Origin: Mikania micrantha
Taxonomy: Eukaryota > Streptophyta > Magnoliopsida > Asterales > Asteraceae
Reading direction: 5' to 3'
Length of the DNA: 64,000 nucleotides
Assembly (NCBI GenBank): GCA_009363875.1
Contig: CM018680.1
Span: forward strand, 70,695,139-70,759,138
Of this stretch, positions 31,274 through 43,000 are shown piece after piece (position 1 is the first letter of the stretch; the number at the start of each line of letters is the position of its first letter). A program made the position numbers and the translations under genes. The notes beneath the pieces are model-generated. The model saw only the letters and a program-made list of their open reading frames with translations. It made no database searches and was not told the origin of the DNA.

Positions 31274-31600
31274 TCAATGTCAAACTCCATGGTTAAGTTT
31301 TTAAAGTTCCAACTTCCACGTGATATTTCCCAAGTTAGCAACCATCGAATACCAAGAACCATGTCATAGTTGTCCAAGTGGAGGATCAACACATCGGTTT
31401 TAAGACATAATCCTTGCATTAATCACTAGAAGTCACAACACTCTTGCATACACGAACTTGTGACCATTAGCAAACTTGACACATATCATGTTGATGTCAC
31501 AAAAAGGACAATTCAACTTGTCTACAAGTTTATCGTAGATGAAATTATGAGTGAAGCCTGAATCCACTAGTCTGTTTAGTGGGAGAGTCCCAATAGCACA
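31274..31600 (-). pseudogene. Ty3/gypsy retropepsin fragment
   Basis: Read on the minus strand with frameshifts it gives LVDSGFTHNFIYDKLV (active site DSG), INMICVKFANGHK, then LHLDNYDMVLGIRWLL and WNFKNLTMEF, the standard order of a gypsy aspartic protease. No ORF covers it. The LINE inserted next to or into it. Beyond it, 31601-32204 shows no recognisable feature. Confidence 0.7.
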
Positions 31601-32204
31601 ACACAATGTTTTTTAACGTATCATTTATAGTGTTAACTGTTAACAGGTTTCTTAACGACTCATTTTGTGTTTACGTGTTTAAAAGTTTCGTGTTTGGAAA
31701 AACAAACAAGATAATTTTTCGTGTCTACCCATTTTCTATTTTGTGTCTTAGCTTGTGGTATCTAACCTCATATGCCTTTTTGATATTGATAAACACTGTA
31801 TGTAAGTCTTATTTCTTGTCTCTATATATTTCTATCAACTTCATTGTAATATGTATGACCTCACATCCACGTCTGTTTGAAGAAAAATGAGTTTCAATTT
31901 TCAATATTTCTTCAGTCGCTCTTTTATATAATTTTATAGTATGAATTAAAAGTTTGATTCACTTGTAGTTCTCAAAACATTGTGTGTCACGTTTGTTATT
32001 GAAAAATGGAACTAAAACACTCATCCTTCATTGTTATGACATCTTAATATACCTCAGTTACCCAAAATATTTAATCAAAAGAAAATGGAAGCACATGAAT
32101 CTTGCCTGATAATGTCTTGAGTCGTAGGAGATGTTGTGTGCTTGAAAGACTAAAGTCCTATGTTAAATAATTTTGTTGCTAATTAGGTCAATCAATATAA
32201 AGGA
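31601..32204. other. Unassigned AT-rich stretch
   Basis: One 94-codon frame (31606-31890) is composed of Phe/Ser/Leu-rich residues without family features and is probably chance. No repeat or RNA gene seen. Confidence 0.4.
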
Positions 32205-32212
32205 TTATACAT

Positions 32213-32813
32213 TAGGGGGGTTCACAAGCCGAACCGAGCCAGGGTCCGCTCAGGCTCGGTTGGGATTTAAACCGAGCCTAACTCGGATTGTAAAATGAGC
32301 CTGAAATCTTGGCTCGGACTCGGCTCGTTTTTAACCGAGCTGGCTCGATTTTTTTTGGCTCGGTTTTTACATAATAAATTAATATTTGAATTGCATTCAC
32401 CTCAACTCGGTTTGGTTCGTTTTTTGCTCGGTTTTCACATGAGAGAAGAGGCATGAATATGTAGAACTGATAATTAAGAATATGATTTAGGAATTAGTAG
32501 AGCTCGTGAGAATTGAGATACATTTCGTATTTCTGTCCTCTTTTTTTTCTTTTATTTTTAATTTTTTAACATAATTACAAAATATTGCCAAAGTATATTT
32601 ATTATTGAAAATAACTATATAGTTTTATATTTTAGTATAAACGTTATACAAACGAGCCGAGCCGAGCTTGGCTCATACTCGGCTCGGTTACAAAACAAGT
32701 TGGCTCAGTTCGGCTTGGTTACAAACGAGCTTTATCCAAGCTGAGCTTTATCCAATCTTTTTCCGAACAAGCTACAAGCCGAATTCGATCTTCGAGCTTT
32801 TTGGACGTCCCTA
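32213..32813. mobile_element. hAT-like non-autonomous element with GAGCC/GGCTCG repeats
   Basis: Ends TAGGGGGGTTCA and GGACGTCCCTA form imperfect inverted tips. The flanking 8 bp (TTATACAT at 32205-32212; ATCTACAT at 32814-32821) agree at six positions, fitting an old hAT target duplication. Both ends carry many copies of CCGAGCC or GGCTCGG, which resemble hAT subterminal transposase-binding repeats. No ORF. Confidence 0.6.
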
Positions 32814-32821
32814 ATCTACAT

Positions 32822-33743
32822 ATGTTGGTTTCATAAAATGATATTTGTTTGTAAATCAAAACCCATATGTATTAATATTGTAACTTATTTTATAAAAGTT
32901 TCTATAATACTATAACAAAGTATGATTATTTTAATTATGAATAAGGTACATATATTTAAATCTTATAGTACTAAAATACTTTTATTAGATGCTTGGTTTA
33001 TATTGTAATTCCTCTTGATGCTTCACATTTTCATTGTTATATTTTTAAACAATTATTATTAACCTTACACGATCCTTGAAAGAAAATATATATATTATTT
33101 ATTTATTATTTTATTTTATTTCTTTTATAGAAAGTTAGAAACAAGTTTGCTACAAATATGGTTTTACCGGCTTATTGGGTTTCAATGAATTTTAGGAGCT
33201 TTTAAGTTGCAGGATATTATAATCATATTTTAACAGTTTTGTAACCTGGTACATTATGTTTAATTATGTTTTGTCGTTTAGATATCATATGCGCCTACCA
33301 AGTGTCCATAGATTAATATTTTTAAATGAAATATTTCAAGTAAGGCTTTATATACCTTTTGATGAGGTTGGGGTGATCTTTTAGACGTTTCAAATGCACC
33401 AAAGAAGCTGTGATTTTTATTGGTTTTTAAGGGATAATTTTTTGGTTAAAAACTTGAAGAATTTATGGTTTTACTTCGCAAGTTTCCAATAGAGTAGTCG
33501 GGTTCTAAGTTTACCTACTTAGTAATCGATATAGAGCTTATATGAGGCTCTTTAAGATTTGAGTAAGGTTTGATGTGAGTCAAATTGAACTTCTAAGACA
33601 ATTTACAGACATGTTTACAACAACAATTTAAGATGGGCTTAAAAGTTTTGAATCATGTTTCAAGGCTTGAATATGAGCATGAATGCATAAAAAAACATGA
33701 AGTACATACTCAATGCAAATTTGTGCAATATTAAGGGTTGTTG
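32822..33743. other. Unassigned intergenic stretch
   Basis: AT-rich; no ORF with family features, no RNA gene and no clear inverted repeat seen. Confidence 0.4.
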
Positions 33744-35290
33744 AATGATTTTTTTTTGCACAACCAACAATATTATTTATAAAAATAAGGGAAACCTACT
33801 TAGCAAGATGCTAAGGAAGGAATACAACACAGTAAATTAAAAAGATACAACATTCCAAACTAAACGCAACATTAACCCAAGAACTATTGAGTGAAGAGTG
33901 GGGTAGATTCGGGTGAAGCCAAGAAGGCAAAGACGGTTGGGAGATACCTTTTCCTAGACCTGAACCTTGACAAACTCAGCCGAAAGATACAAATCTGATA
34001 TTATCATACCGGAAGAGAAAAAAAGAACTTGGTGAAGTCAACCCAGACGAAAAAGCCAGACTTGGCCTTTTCCTGGACGCTAGGCCACCAAACACCAATG
34101 CAAATCAAATAGAACCTAAGAATTTTTTTTTATATAACCTAAAGTTGAAACTGCTCCATGAGTCCCAATCAATGTTTCGTAGATTTCCTCTGCTTTTGAT
34201 CCACAAGTAAGAAGACAATTTAATCTCTCCAATAATGTCTTTTGTTTCCAGATTGTGGCTTTTAAAGATCTTTCTATTTCATGACTTCCATAAGATCCAA
34301 ATAGATGTAATTAAGATGCCATGTATGAGCTTTTTATTTTCTTCTGGTATGGTCATGTATCGTGTGTCAATAAGATGTCTTTGATTGTGAAGATAATATC
34401 CCTAGGGATTTTACACCAGTTCATCACCTTATTCCAAACTTCGCTAGCAATCTTGCAACGGATGAGAGTGTGGTCAGTGGACTGCAAAGTGTAACCACAT
34501 AGTGTGCATGAAGTGTCGAGATTGATTCCATGTTTTTGAAGATTTTCTTTTGAGGGGATTTTATCCAGACCTGCTCTCCAAGCGAATGCATTATCCTTTA
34601 AATGAATCCATTTCCGCCAAGGGATCTTCAATTTAGTTGATTTGAGGGTGAGAGAATCTAAATTATCTATGATAGATTTAAACAAAAAAGGCTCAATATT
34701 TTCTGCTCCAATCCCAAAAGTCTTCATCGTCTAATCTGTGGATTTTTTATCCAATCTTCCACAATTAATATTTATAAAAGGACCTGTGGATGATGGGATT
34801 AATGTTTCCATTGCCAGATTATTGAGTTCCCGATTATGCGATCATCCGCCTTGCAATTTTTGTAAGATTTAAGATTGAATAATGTTAGGAGAGTGTCTTT
34901 TAAGCATCATAAACCAGTCCAGCTATCTAACAGAATGATGAGTTTCTACCATTACCAATCTTGCAACGGAGTAAATCGGTGATGTTTATGTTTAACTTTT
35001 TTAAGTCGTCACACACTTTAATGATATTTTTCAAAGGACCTGTAGTCGATTTTCAGTTTACCCATGACTAGTTCCCAGCTCTTGTTGAGATTCATGTTTA
35101 ATCCCACATGCATTCCAATATATATGAAAGGGAAGCTACATTTTGACAATGTACTAGTATTGCTAATTTAGCGGTTGCTTCTGTTGAAATACCCACTCCA
35201 AAAACCTTGTTTTTTTTTTAAGTTGATATCGAGCCCGGATGACATAGATATATGCATGATGTGGTTGAAAGTAATGGGAACAAGACAAGT
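33744..35290 (-). pseudogene. Second LINE remnant (3' part of an ORF2)
   Basis: Minus strand. 34353-34727 encodes a zf-RVT region: IPWRKWIHLKDNAFAWRAGL, then C-TLCG, STDHTLIRCKIASEVWNKV. Further upstream (about 34960-35250) broken frames give SGLDINLKKN and the KVCDDLKKLNINITDLLRC region typical between RT and zf-RVT. A T-run at about 33749-33758 would be the poly(A) tail. Stops and frameshifts make it non-functional. Confidence 0.7.
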
Positions 35291-35422
35291 TTTTGATGGT
35301 TTTATAGCCATGCAACCATAAAGAATGGCCAAGTATATGCATGATGTGAAGACTTTTAATCCTACTTACAAATCATTAAATTATATATTATTATTTGTTT
35401 TATGTTTGTTATGTTTTTTTAA

Positions 35423-35459
35423 TTATATATATATATATATATATACACATATATATATT
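35423..35459. repeat. TA microsatellite
   Basis: Alternating TA interrupted by one ACAC, next to the Helitron cluster. Confidence 0.8.
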
Positions 35460-35475
35460 TTATCTTACTATATTA

Positions 35476-36380
35476 TCTATACTCTCTAATAAAAAAAGTA
35501 AATATTTTGCCACTTGTCAACTCCTTACAACACTATTGACACTTTTCACCTCTTAACACCACCAGTGACACTTGTCAATTTCTTATTACTCCACTTAATT
35601 ATCTCTTATATTGAATAATTATTTTCTCTCCTATTAAATAATTATTTTCTCTCCTATTAAATAATTTTATTCTTTTATTAAATAATTATAATAATAATAA
35701 CTAATATAATATTTATCTTTTTATTATAAAACACTCTTAATTTTTTTATAGAATACGAAATTTTCTAAAACCAAAATTTTCTAAAGTAAGAAGTATTTTA
35801 TATTCAAAAAAAAAAATTTATGTATAAATATGTTATCTTAAAAAATAATTTTTTAAAAATTAAAATATATTGTTAAAGAAGTTTCTAAACAATAATATTT
35901 TTATAAACAAATGACGTTTTTTAATTTATTTATAAATTGAAGTATTAAAAATGATAGTCAAAGTTACACTTTTGATCCGTTATTTTAACACTATTTTTAA
36001 AATACGATTATACCAATCTCTTTTGAATATTTATTAATTAAAATATAAGGGAAACTATTTAGTAAATGAATAAATAAAACTGTTTTAATTTTGCAATATT
36101 TTAAAGTACATATAAAAATACAATCATATATACGTTAATAAGGAAATAATAAAAAAAATAATAGTTTATTTTCTTGAATTTATCCTGATTGATTATCATT
36201 TCTCTTTTATTATATCACGCAAACTATAGATATATGATAGCGATTATGGAAAGAAATAGATAAAATGATTGAATTTATAATGTTTCTTGTCAATTGTAAT
36301 TATATTATTTTATTAATTTTTTGTGTGAATTGCAACTTAAGTTTATATCAAACCGTGTGTTACACGGGTTATTTACCTAG
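35476..36380 (+). mobile_element. Helitron-like element 2
   Basis: Starts TCTATACTCTCTAATAAA after an A; ends TTTACCTAG before a T. The 3' hairpin has arms GTGT/ACAC extended by ACC/GGGT. Body AT-rich with GCCACTTGTCAACTCC near the start. No ORF. Confidence 0.7.
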
Positions 36381-36386
36381 TCTATA

Positions 36387-37357
36387 TCTATACTCTATAA
36401 TAAAAGAGTAACAATTTTGCCACTTGTCACCCTCCTACATTACTAATGCTACATGTCACATTCTTAAACTAATATTGCCACATGTCAACTCCTTATCACT
36501 CCATTTAATTCTCTATCTTATTAAATAACTATATTATCTCTCTTATTAAATAAATTATTTCACTTATTAAATAATATAATATTAATAACTAATATCTTAT
36601 TTATCTTTTTATTATAAAGCATAAATTATATTCTAAAATCAAAATTTTTAAAGTAAGAAATATTTTATTTTCAAAAAACAAAATTTATGTAAAAAACAAG
36701 TTATCTTAAAAAAATGTTTTTTTAAATAAAATATATTATAAAAGGAGTTTTTAAACAATGAGATTTTTATCATCTAACGACGTTTTTTAATTTATCTAAA
36801 TTCTGAAGTAATAAAAATGATAGAAAAAGTTATATTTTTGTTCCGTTATGTTTAACGTTAATTTAAATTGAGTCGTTTAATTTTAATAATTACAAAAATT
36901 ATATTTTATATTATTGATTTATAAAAGTTAGTTTTTAATATAATAGAAACTGAAGTTTTTAATGTTAGTTATTTCAAAGATATCAATTATTATACATTAA
37001 AAGGTCATATATCATTTGTATAATGATTAAAGTTTTTAATTATTTTTTTATTACTTAAAAAAATTATTAATATGTAATTTAATCATTTTATATAAAAATA
37101 TCGTTTTATAATCGCTAAATTTTCAATACTAAATATTTAATATTTTATATCAAAATCAGTGTATAATGATTAAAAGGTCATATATCATTTGTATAATGAT
37201 TAAAGTTTTTAATTATTTTTTTATTACTTAAAAAAATTATTAATATGTAATTTAATCATTTTATATAAAAATATCGTTTTATAATCGCTAAATTTTCAAT
37301 ACTAAATATTTAATATTTTATATCAAAATCAGTGTGATACACCGGTTAATAACCTAG
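36387..37357 (+). mobile_element. Helitron-like element 3
   Basis: Starts TCTATACTCTATAATAAAAG just six bases after element 2 ends; ends ATAACCTAG before a T. Its 3' end has TGTGATACACCGGTT, a weaker hairpin. It contains a 173-bp tandem duplication (36998-37170 and 37171-37334). Confidence 0.7.
36998..37334 (+). repeat. 173-bp tandem duplication inside Helitron-like element 3
   Basis: Two virtually identical units starting TAAAAGGTCATATATC, a recent duplication of the 3' half of the element, stopping just before its terminal hairpin. Confidence 0.85.
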
Positions 37358-37814
37358 TTATTAATAAACAAACATAATTTTTGACACATGTCAATTTGTT
37401 AGGCTTCTGTTGCCAAGTGTACTCTTATACAATTATCACATGTCACTTATTTATATATTCAATTAATTCTCTCATATTAAATGATAATTAATCTTTATAT
37501 TTTTAAATAATTATAAATCTAATGACTAATACTATTATATATCTCTTTCATATCAAAAAATAGTTTTTTAATAAATTTAAAATATTTTTTTTACTAAAAA
37601 ACATAATTCAATAAAAGTTACAAAATATAGTTTTTTCTAATAATCAAAATTTAAAAAAAAAATAAGAAACACGAAAAACATGTACTTTTATTAAAAAAAT
37701 ACAAGTTTTATAAAAACGGTTTTCTTATGAAAAACATTTTTTTAAAACAAGTTTTTATACAAAGTATATAATATTTTAGTTTTCAACCCATGTCATATAC
37801 GAGATTTAACTTAG
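37358..37814 (+). mobile_element. Helitron-like element 4, degenerate
   Basis: Follows element 3 directly, shares GACACATGTCAATTTGTTAG and CATATACGAGATTTAACTTAG with element 1, but the 5' TC and the CTAG end are decayed. A TA microsatellite (37825-37847) follows. Confidence 0.5.
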
Positions 37815-37816
37815 TA

Positions 37817-37847
<31 letters not shown>

Positions 37848-38700
37848 GTTTCTTTTAGTGACGTTATTATTTCAGTATTTTTAAAAACTTTGTATTTTCG
37901 GGTTTCTCATATGTTAAAAGTGTCTGGTTAAATTTATAAACTTTGTATTGTAATTTATTGCGAGTTAATTATTTGCATATGTTTATTATATATGACCGGT
38001 TTTGTCATAAAGAGTCGATGTTCATATTTTATACATGAATTATTAACTATAGTTGATGTTAGTGGGCTCAAAATATTCTATTTGTGATCATATGCAGATG
38101 GCTTTGGTTATGTATCAATGAACTTAATTATATAGATTTAACACAAGATTATTCTTGACACCTCTTTTAATACTCGTAATAAAAAAAACCTGCTCTAAAA
38201 TTTAGGGTTGTTACAAAAAGTGTTTTGATTAGCTTTTATAAATTGGTTGGATTTGTTTTAACATATTTCATTAAAAGGTTAAAAAACCTCTATATAACCT
38301 ACAACCTAAAGCTTTTTAAAAACAAATTTCTAACCTTGGCACACAAATTTAAAACAAAAAATTATTTTGATATCGTCAACATTTATTTTAATTTATTGAT
38401 TTATACATAAAGTCAATAAGTTACTTTCAAATAAAATTTCAAACTTACACTTATTATTATTTTATGTTAATAATTATATTTTTTTATTATTTAACTCTTA
38501 TAATACGCGAATGAAATAAAAATTATACGAGTATACTGTAATAGCGATATTTCAACCGAAGGATCGAAGCGTACTCTTTGATTTTTTGAAAGGGGGAAAA
38601 GTGAAAGGGAACCTGGTATAAAGTGACCATCCGATAAGCGAAGGATAACATTTTTCTTACGAACCCTAGTGTACACTCCATCCAGCCTTACCAAACCCGA
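37848..38700. other. Upstream region of the UBA2-type gene
   Basis: AT-rich with no clear TATA box. The last 60 bp include ACGAACCCTAG and a telo-box. Only short chance frames occur here (for example 38225-38410). Confidence 0.4.
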
Positions 38701-38703
38701 AAG

Positions 38704-38712
38704 AAACCCTAA
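38704..38712 (+). promoter_or_regulatory. Telo-box in the 5' leader
   Basis: AAACCCTAA lies eight bases before the start codon. Telo-boxes are common near the starts of plant genes for RNA handling and translation. Confidence 0.45.
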
Positions 38713-38719
38713 ATCCGCC

Positions 38720-40075
38720 ATGGCCAAGAAGCGAAAAACTAGGGCTTCACAACCCTCGCAATCGCAGGCAGAAGATCAATTACCCGTTGAGGAACAAACC
38801 ACCGGTGTCGCCGTTGTGAAGGAGGAGGAGCTAGAGCAAGAAGATGAACATTACGAGGAGAATAAAGAAATCAACGAGCAAGGAGAGGATGACGAGGAAG
38901 AAGAACAAGAAGAAGACGAGGATGAAGAAAACGACGAAGAAACGACCGGAAACGATTTGAAGGAAGTGAAGGTTGAAACGAACGGCGAGTATTTGACGGA
39001 AGAACCTGTAGAGAAGCTTCTGGAACCGTTTTCGAAAGAACAACTGGTGCTGCTCATGAAAGAGGCTGTTTCGAAGTACCCTGATTTGATTGGAAGTGTT
39101 GAGAAGATAGCCGATGCGGATCCGGCTCACAGGAAGATCTTCGTGCACGGTTTAGGTTGGGATACCACTACTGAAACCCTAATTAGTGAGTATGTGAAAT
39201 ACGGAGAAATTGAGGATTGTAAGGCTGTGGTTGATAAGGTTACTGGAAAATCAAAGGGATACGGGTTTATACTGTTCAAACACAGAACAGGTGCTCGGAA
39301 AGCATTGAAGGAACCTCAGAAGAAAATTGGGAACCGAATTACTTCATGTCAGCTGGCTTCTGCGGGGCCGGTCCCTGCGCCACCACCAACTGCACCACCA
39401 GTGTCAGAGTATACGCAGAGGAAGATATTTGTGAGCAATGTGGCGGCGGATATTGACCCTCAGAAGCTTACTGAGTTCTTTTCGAAGTTTGGGGAGATTG
39501 AGGAGGGTCCATTGGGATTGGATAAGCAGACGGGAAAGCCGAAAGGGTTTGCACTTTTTGTGTATAGGAGCATTGAAAGTGCAAAGAAGGCGTTGGAAGA
39601 GCCACACAAGATGTATGAAGGCCATACTTTGCATTGCCAGAAGGCGGTTGATGGGCCAAAGCCGGTTAAGGGTTTTAATCAACAGCCACAGTTTGGTGGT
39701 CATCATCACCATCCTGCAAAAAAGGCCAAGTATTCTGGTGTGAGAGGTGGTCCAGGTCAAGGTCATTTGATGGCATCATCTGGACCTCCTGTGGGTTACA
39801 CACCTGCCATTCCTCCACCGGCATTGACTCCTGTTTTGGGGCAGGCATTGACTGCACTCCTTGCCTCTCAGGGAGCCGGACTTGGCATTGGTAATCTTCT
39901 GGGAGGGCTTGGTGCCCCTACGAACCCACAGGGGATACCACATGTTGGGAACAGTTCTGGATATGGGAATCAAGGCGGTGGCTATCAGCAAGGTGGATTT
40001 GCTAATCCACAGATGGGTCAAGGAGGCAGCAGGCCACCACAAGGTGGTTCATCTTACATGGGCCAGGGTCACTAG
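38720..40075 (+). CDS. UBP1-associated protein 2 (UBA2)-type RNA-binding protein
   Basis: 451 residues in one exon. The start MAKKRKTR at 38720 has context GCCATGG; an in-frame ATG at 38669 would add 17 residues and is less likely. After an acidic Glu/Asp-rich N-terminus (about 30-85) comes the family box KLLEPFSKEQLVLLMKEAV. RRM1 (about 138-214) has RNP2 IFVHGL and RNP1 KGYGFILF; RRM2 (about 234-311) has IFVSNV and KGFALFVY. The C-terminus is Gly/Pro/Gln-rich with GGHHHHPAKKAKYSG. UBA2 proteins are nuclear, bind U-rich RNA 3' ends with UBP1 and take part in stress and senescence responses. Length matches the family. The stop codon is followed immediately by GTGAGT, so the 3' untranslated region is spliced. 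Confidence 0.93.
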   Translation: MAKKRKTRASQPSQSQAEDQLPVEEQTTGVAVVKEEELEQEDEHYEENKEINEQGEDDEEEEQEEDEDEENDEETTGNDLKEVKVETNGEYLTEEPVEKLLEPFSKEQLVLLMKEAVSKYPDLIGSVEKIADADPAHRKIFVHGLGWDTTTETLISEYVKYGEIEDCKAVVDKVTGKSKGYGFILFKHRTGARKALKEPQKKIGNRITSCQLASAGPVPAPPPTAPPVSEYTQRKIFVSNVAADIDPQKLTEFFSKFGEIEEGPLGLDKQTGKPKGFALFVYRSIESAKKALEEPHKMYEGHTLHCQKAVDGPKPVKGFNQQPQFGGHHHHPAKKAKYSGVRGGPGQGHLMASSGPPVGYTPAIPPPALTPVLGQALTALLASQGAGLGIGNLLGGLGAPTNPQGIPHVGNSSGYGNQGGGYQQGGFANPQMGQGGSRPPQGGSSYMGQGH

Positions 40076-43000
40076 GTGAGTAAAAAGTGGCATGTTTGTG
40101 GAATATTGGTATGCTTACATATTATGATATCTGTCTAATTCGACTATTTGTTTCTTTGTAGTTTGTTATACTGATCAAATTTGGTTGCAGGTTAAAGTAG
40201 GTGACTAGTATAGATTAATACAAACCCACACTGCAACCAACTATTGTATAACCTATATTAGTGATTCAATAACGCATTTGAAGCATAACATGAAGGACAT
40301 TAGAACTCGATTTCAAACCTTTCATATGCATACAACAACATACCATACCCAGTAAATTCTCCCTTATTAGTGGGGTCGGAAGACAAACCTTATCTCTAAC
40401 CGAATGTGGGGTAGAGAGGCTGCTTCATAGGATATCCCTCGCTCATAGTTCCGCTCTATGCATATAGTTGTCAAATGTGCTTGACTTAGATAAGACGAAT
40501 ATCTATCCTAAGCTGTTCCAAAAATTTAAATGTTATAATGTATTGCTAGTGAAAGTTACTACAAGTTTTTTCTTTTTAGTAAATTTCATTTCATACAGTG
40601 TTGTCCACATTGTGGGTAGTCTTGACTAAATATTTGCATTGATGGGTTCTACAAACTCGAGGTGATAGATGCAACAGGGTAAATGAGTAAACTCTTCCCT
40701 GCTGTAGTATTCTCCATGAATACATATGAGAAGTGCTGTAAGCTACATCATCTGCTTTTTAAACTCTGATGCGTTTCTCATTTTCATTTCTTATAAATAA
40801 GAGAAAATTTTATCTTACACGTTGGTGTTGTAGGCTAGACATGACAACTAGTTATTTTAATAATATGATTTCAACATATATATAGTATTTTTTTTCCTTT
40901 TTTTTTAAATAGAGATCATCTTTATTTTCTGATCTTAATAGATTGGATTTATTTGTTTTGCATACGCAGCATGTGTTTCGTGCTTGTTAAATTGTGATTA
41001 ACTGATTATGGAAGTTGATACAAGTATGTATAATTGATTTTTTCAGCAATCTATTATGTTGAATTGGAATAGTTAACTTTGAAACAGAATTTTGTTAAAA
41101 CTAACCGCTAATTTAATCGTCTTGTCCTGCCTTTGCTAACTTTATCAGGTATTGGTATGTGAGAAAATATATGTTGATGGATAAGATCTCAGATTTTTAC
41201 TACACATAATTACGCAAGTGGAAATGGAAGAAGAATTCTGTTTCTGTTTTTTTGAATAATTTTTATCTTTATGGTTAAATCCACCTAAAGTTTCATAAGT
41301 TTTTCTTGATTTCATTAGTAACATTAAACTTCTATGTTACCTTTTTTAAGAAAAGTATATTTTCATAAACATTATTTGAAGTTCATATACTGAAATCTAT
41401 ATTATTTCCTTATTTACAAGTTTACATTGTCCATGGTATTTAGCTTGGAATTAAAAAAGTTACTTCTATTATTTTGGTAAAAGAAATGAGATATACTGCA
41501 CGAAGATTTCCCTTCAAAGGTTCTAGAAAATGAAAATGCATTTTTTGTTGTAAAACTAGTCATGAAATTTGACTGTTAACTGCCAGTTCAGATATGTATT
41601 TATGCAGGTGATATGAGTATACGAAAGTAACGTAATTATTTCTTGTTTCAATGTACAAACTATATACTCTACTAGCAACTATTATCTTTTTTTTTGGTTT
41701 ATTTTACAATGTTTATGAAAAATGGGTTCATGTATAAAAATTTCAAAATTTTTTTAATGGGTATGGGTAAGCTTTTTTTAGTTATTCCATGAAGTTTTTT
41801 TTTTTCTAATGGAAATTTTGTCTTTAAAATCAAGTTTTTATGGTTTTTACAATTCATTGTGCAGATTCAACCATAGATGCATCAATCTTTTTGTTTTGGA
41901 CTCTGCTGATTCTTCTGAAGTTCCAGCCAGTCATGCAAATGAAGTCTTTACAATATCTAGCAAAAAAATCATGATTTGCTTAGCAGAATAAAAAACTTGT
42001 ATTTTCTATGTCGACTTGGTTTTATGATCTATTTAAAAAACTATGTAGTGTTTTAATTTGTTTTGTTTCCAAAAATGTAGTGTTTTAATTTGTTTTAATT
42101 TAGGTCGTTACTATGCTAAACCCCATGACTGGTATTTTAAAATGTTTGATGCATTTCTTATGTAGTTTTTTAACCTTCTATAGTTTTATACTCTTTGTAA
42201 TGATGTGTTATGACATAAGTTTTTTTTCCCCCTTCAAAATCCTAACCTTCCTGTTGGTTTATTGTTTGGTTTGTTGGTTCTGTACGTGGTTACACAGAGG
42301 CCAACTCGTAGACCATCCTACACTGGTGGCCGTGTCAGGTACTTTACAACTTCATTATAGTTACTGGGCTGACTGCAAATAAATTTTTTGTTTGATACAA
42401 ACAAATAATATATATGATGACAAAGAATATTATTGCAACAGTAACTTAGTTTTAAAATTCAATGGTTAAGGAGCTGTTACGTCCTTGATTGCATATTGGC
42501 AAGTTTTGATCTGTATCCATTTTAGCTATTTGAGAAAAATAATAAATAATTTATAATCCACATATGAATACATTAATGGGTCAAAACTAGTTAAAATTAC
42601 GACCCTGAAGTTTTTTGAAACTTTTGATCTCGAACAGAAGTTTTAAATATAATGAATTTATTGAGTACATGAACATAAATTGCTTCAAATCCTTTTTGGG
42701 TAGATTTCTGGAAATGCATATATTGTGAGCATTGACCTGCATCTATTTTATCTATTTTTGACCCATTTGATCTGTTTGAGAAAAATAATAACCCATATTG
42801 TGACTCATCAATAATCTAATTGGTTAAAATTACTACCTCTAGATTTTTCTTAACTCTCAATCTTATAAGAGTACTTTTTAATATAATGAATTCATTGAGT
42901 ATACATGGATAAGTACTTCTGTTCTTTTCTGGGTAGATTTCTTGAAACGGACATATTGGCAAATTTTGGCATGTATCCATTTTAACATTTTTTGACCCGT

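Noticed and set aside
38669..38719. Upstream Met of the UBA2-type protein
   Set aside because: The family starts with a Lys-rich MAKKRK-type sequence, and the ATG at 38720 has a far better context.
40361..40445. SINE tail-like sequence (GGGGTAGAGAGGCTGC)
   Set aside because: Resembles tails of some dicot SINEs, but no boxes, A run or duplication nearby; too weak to annotate.
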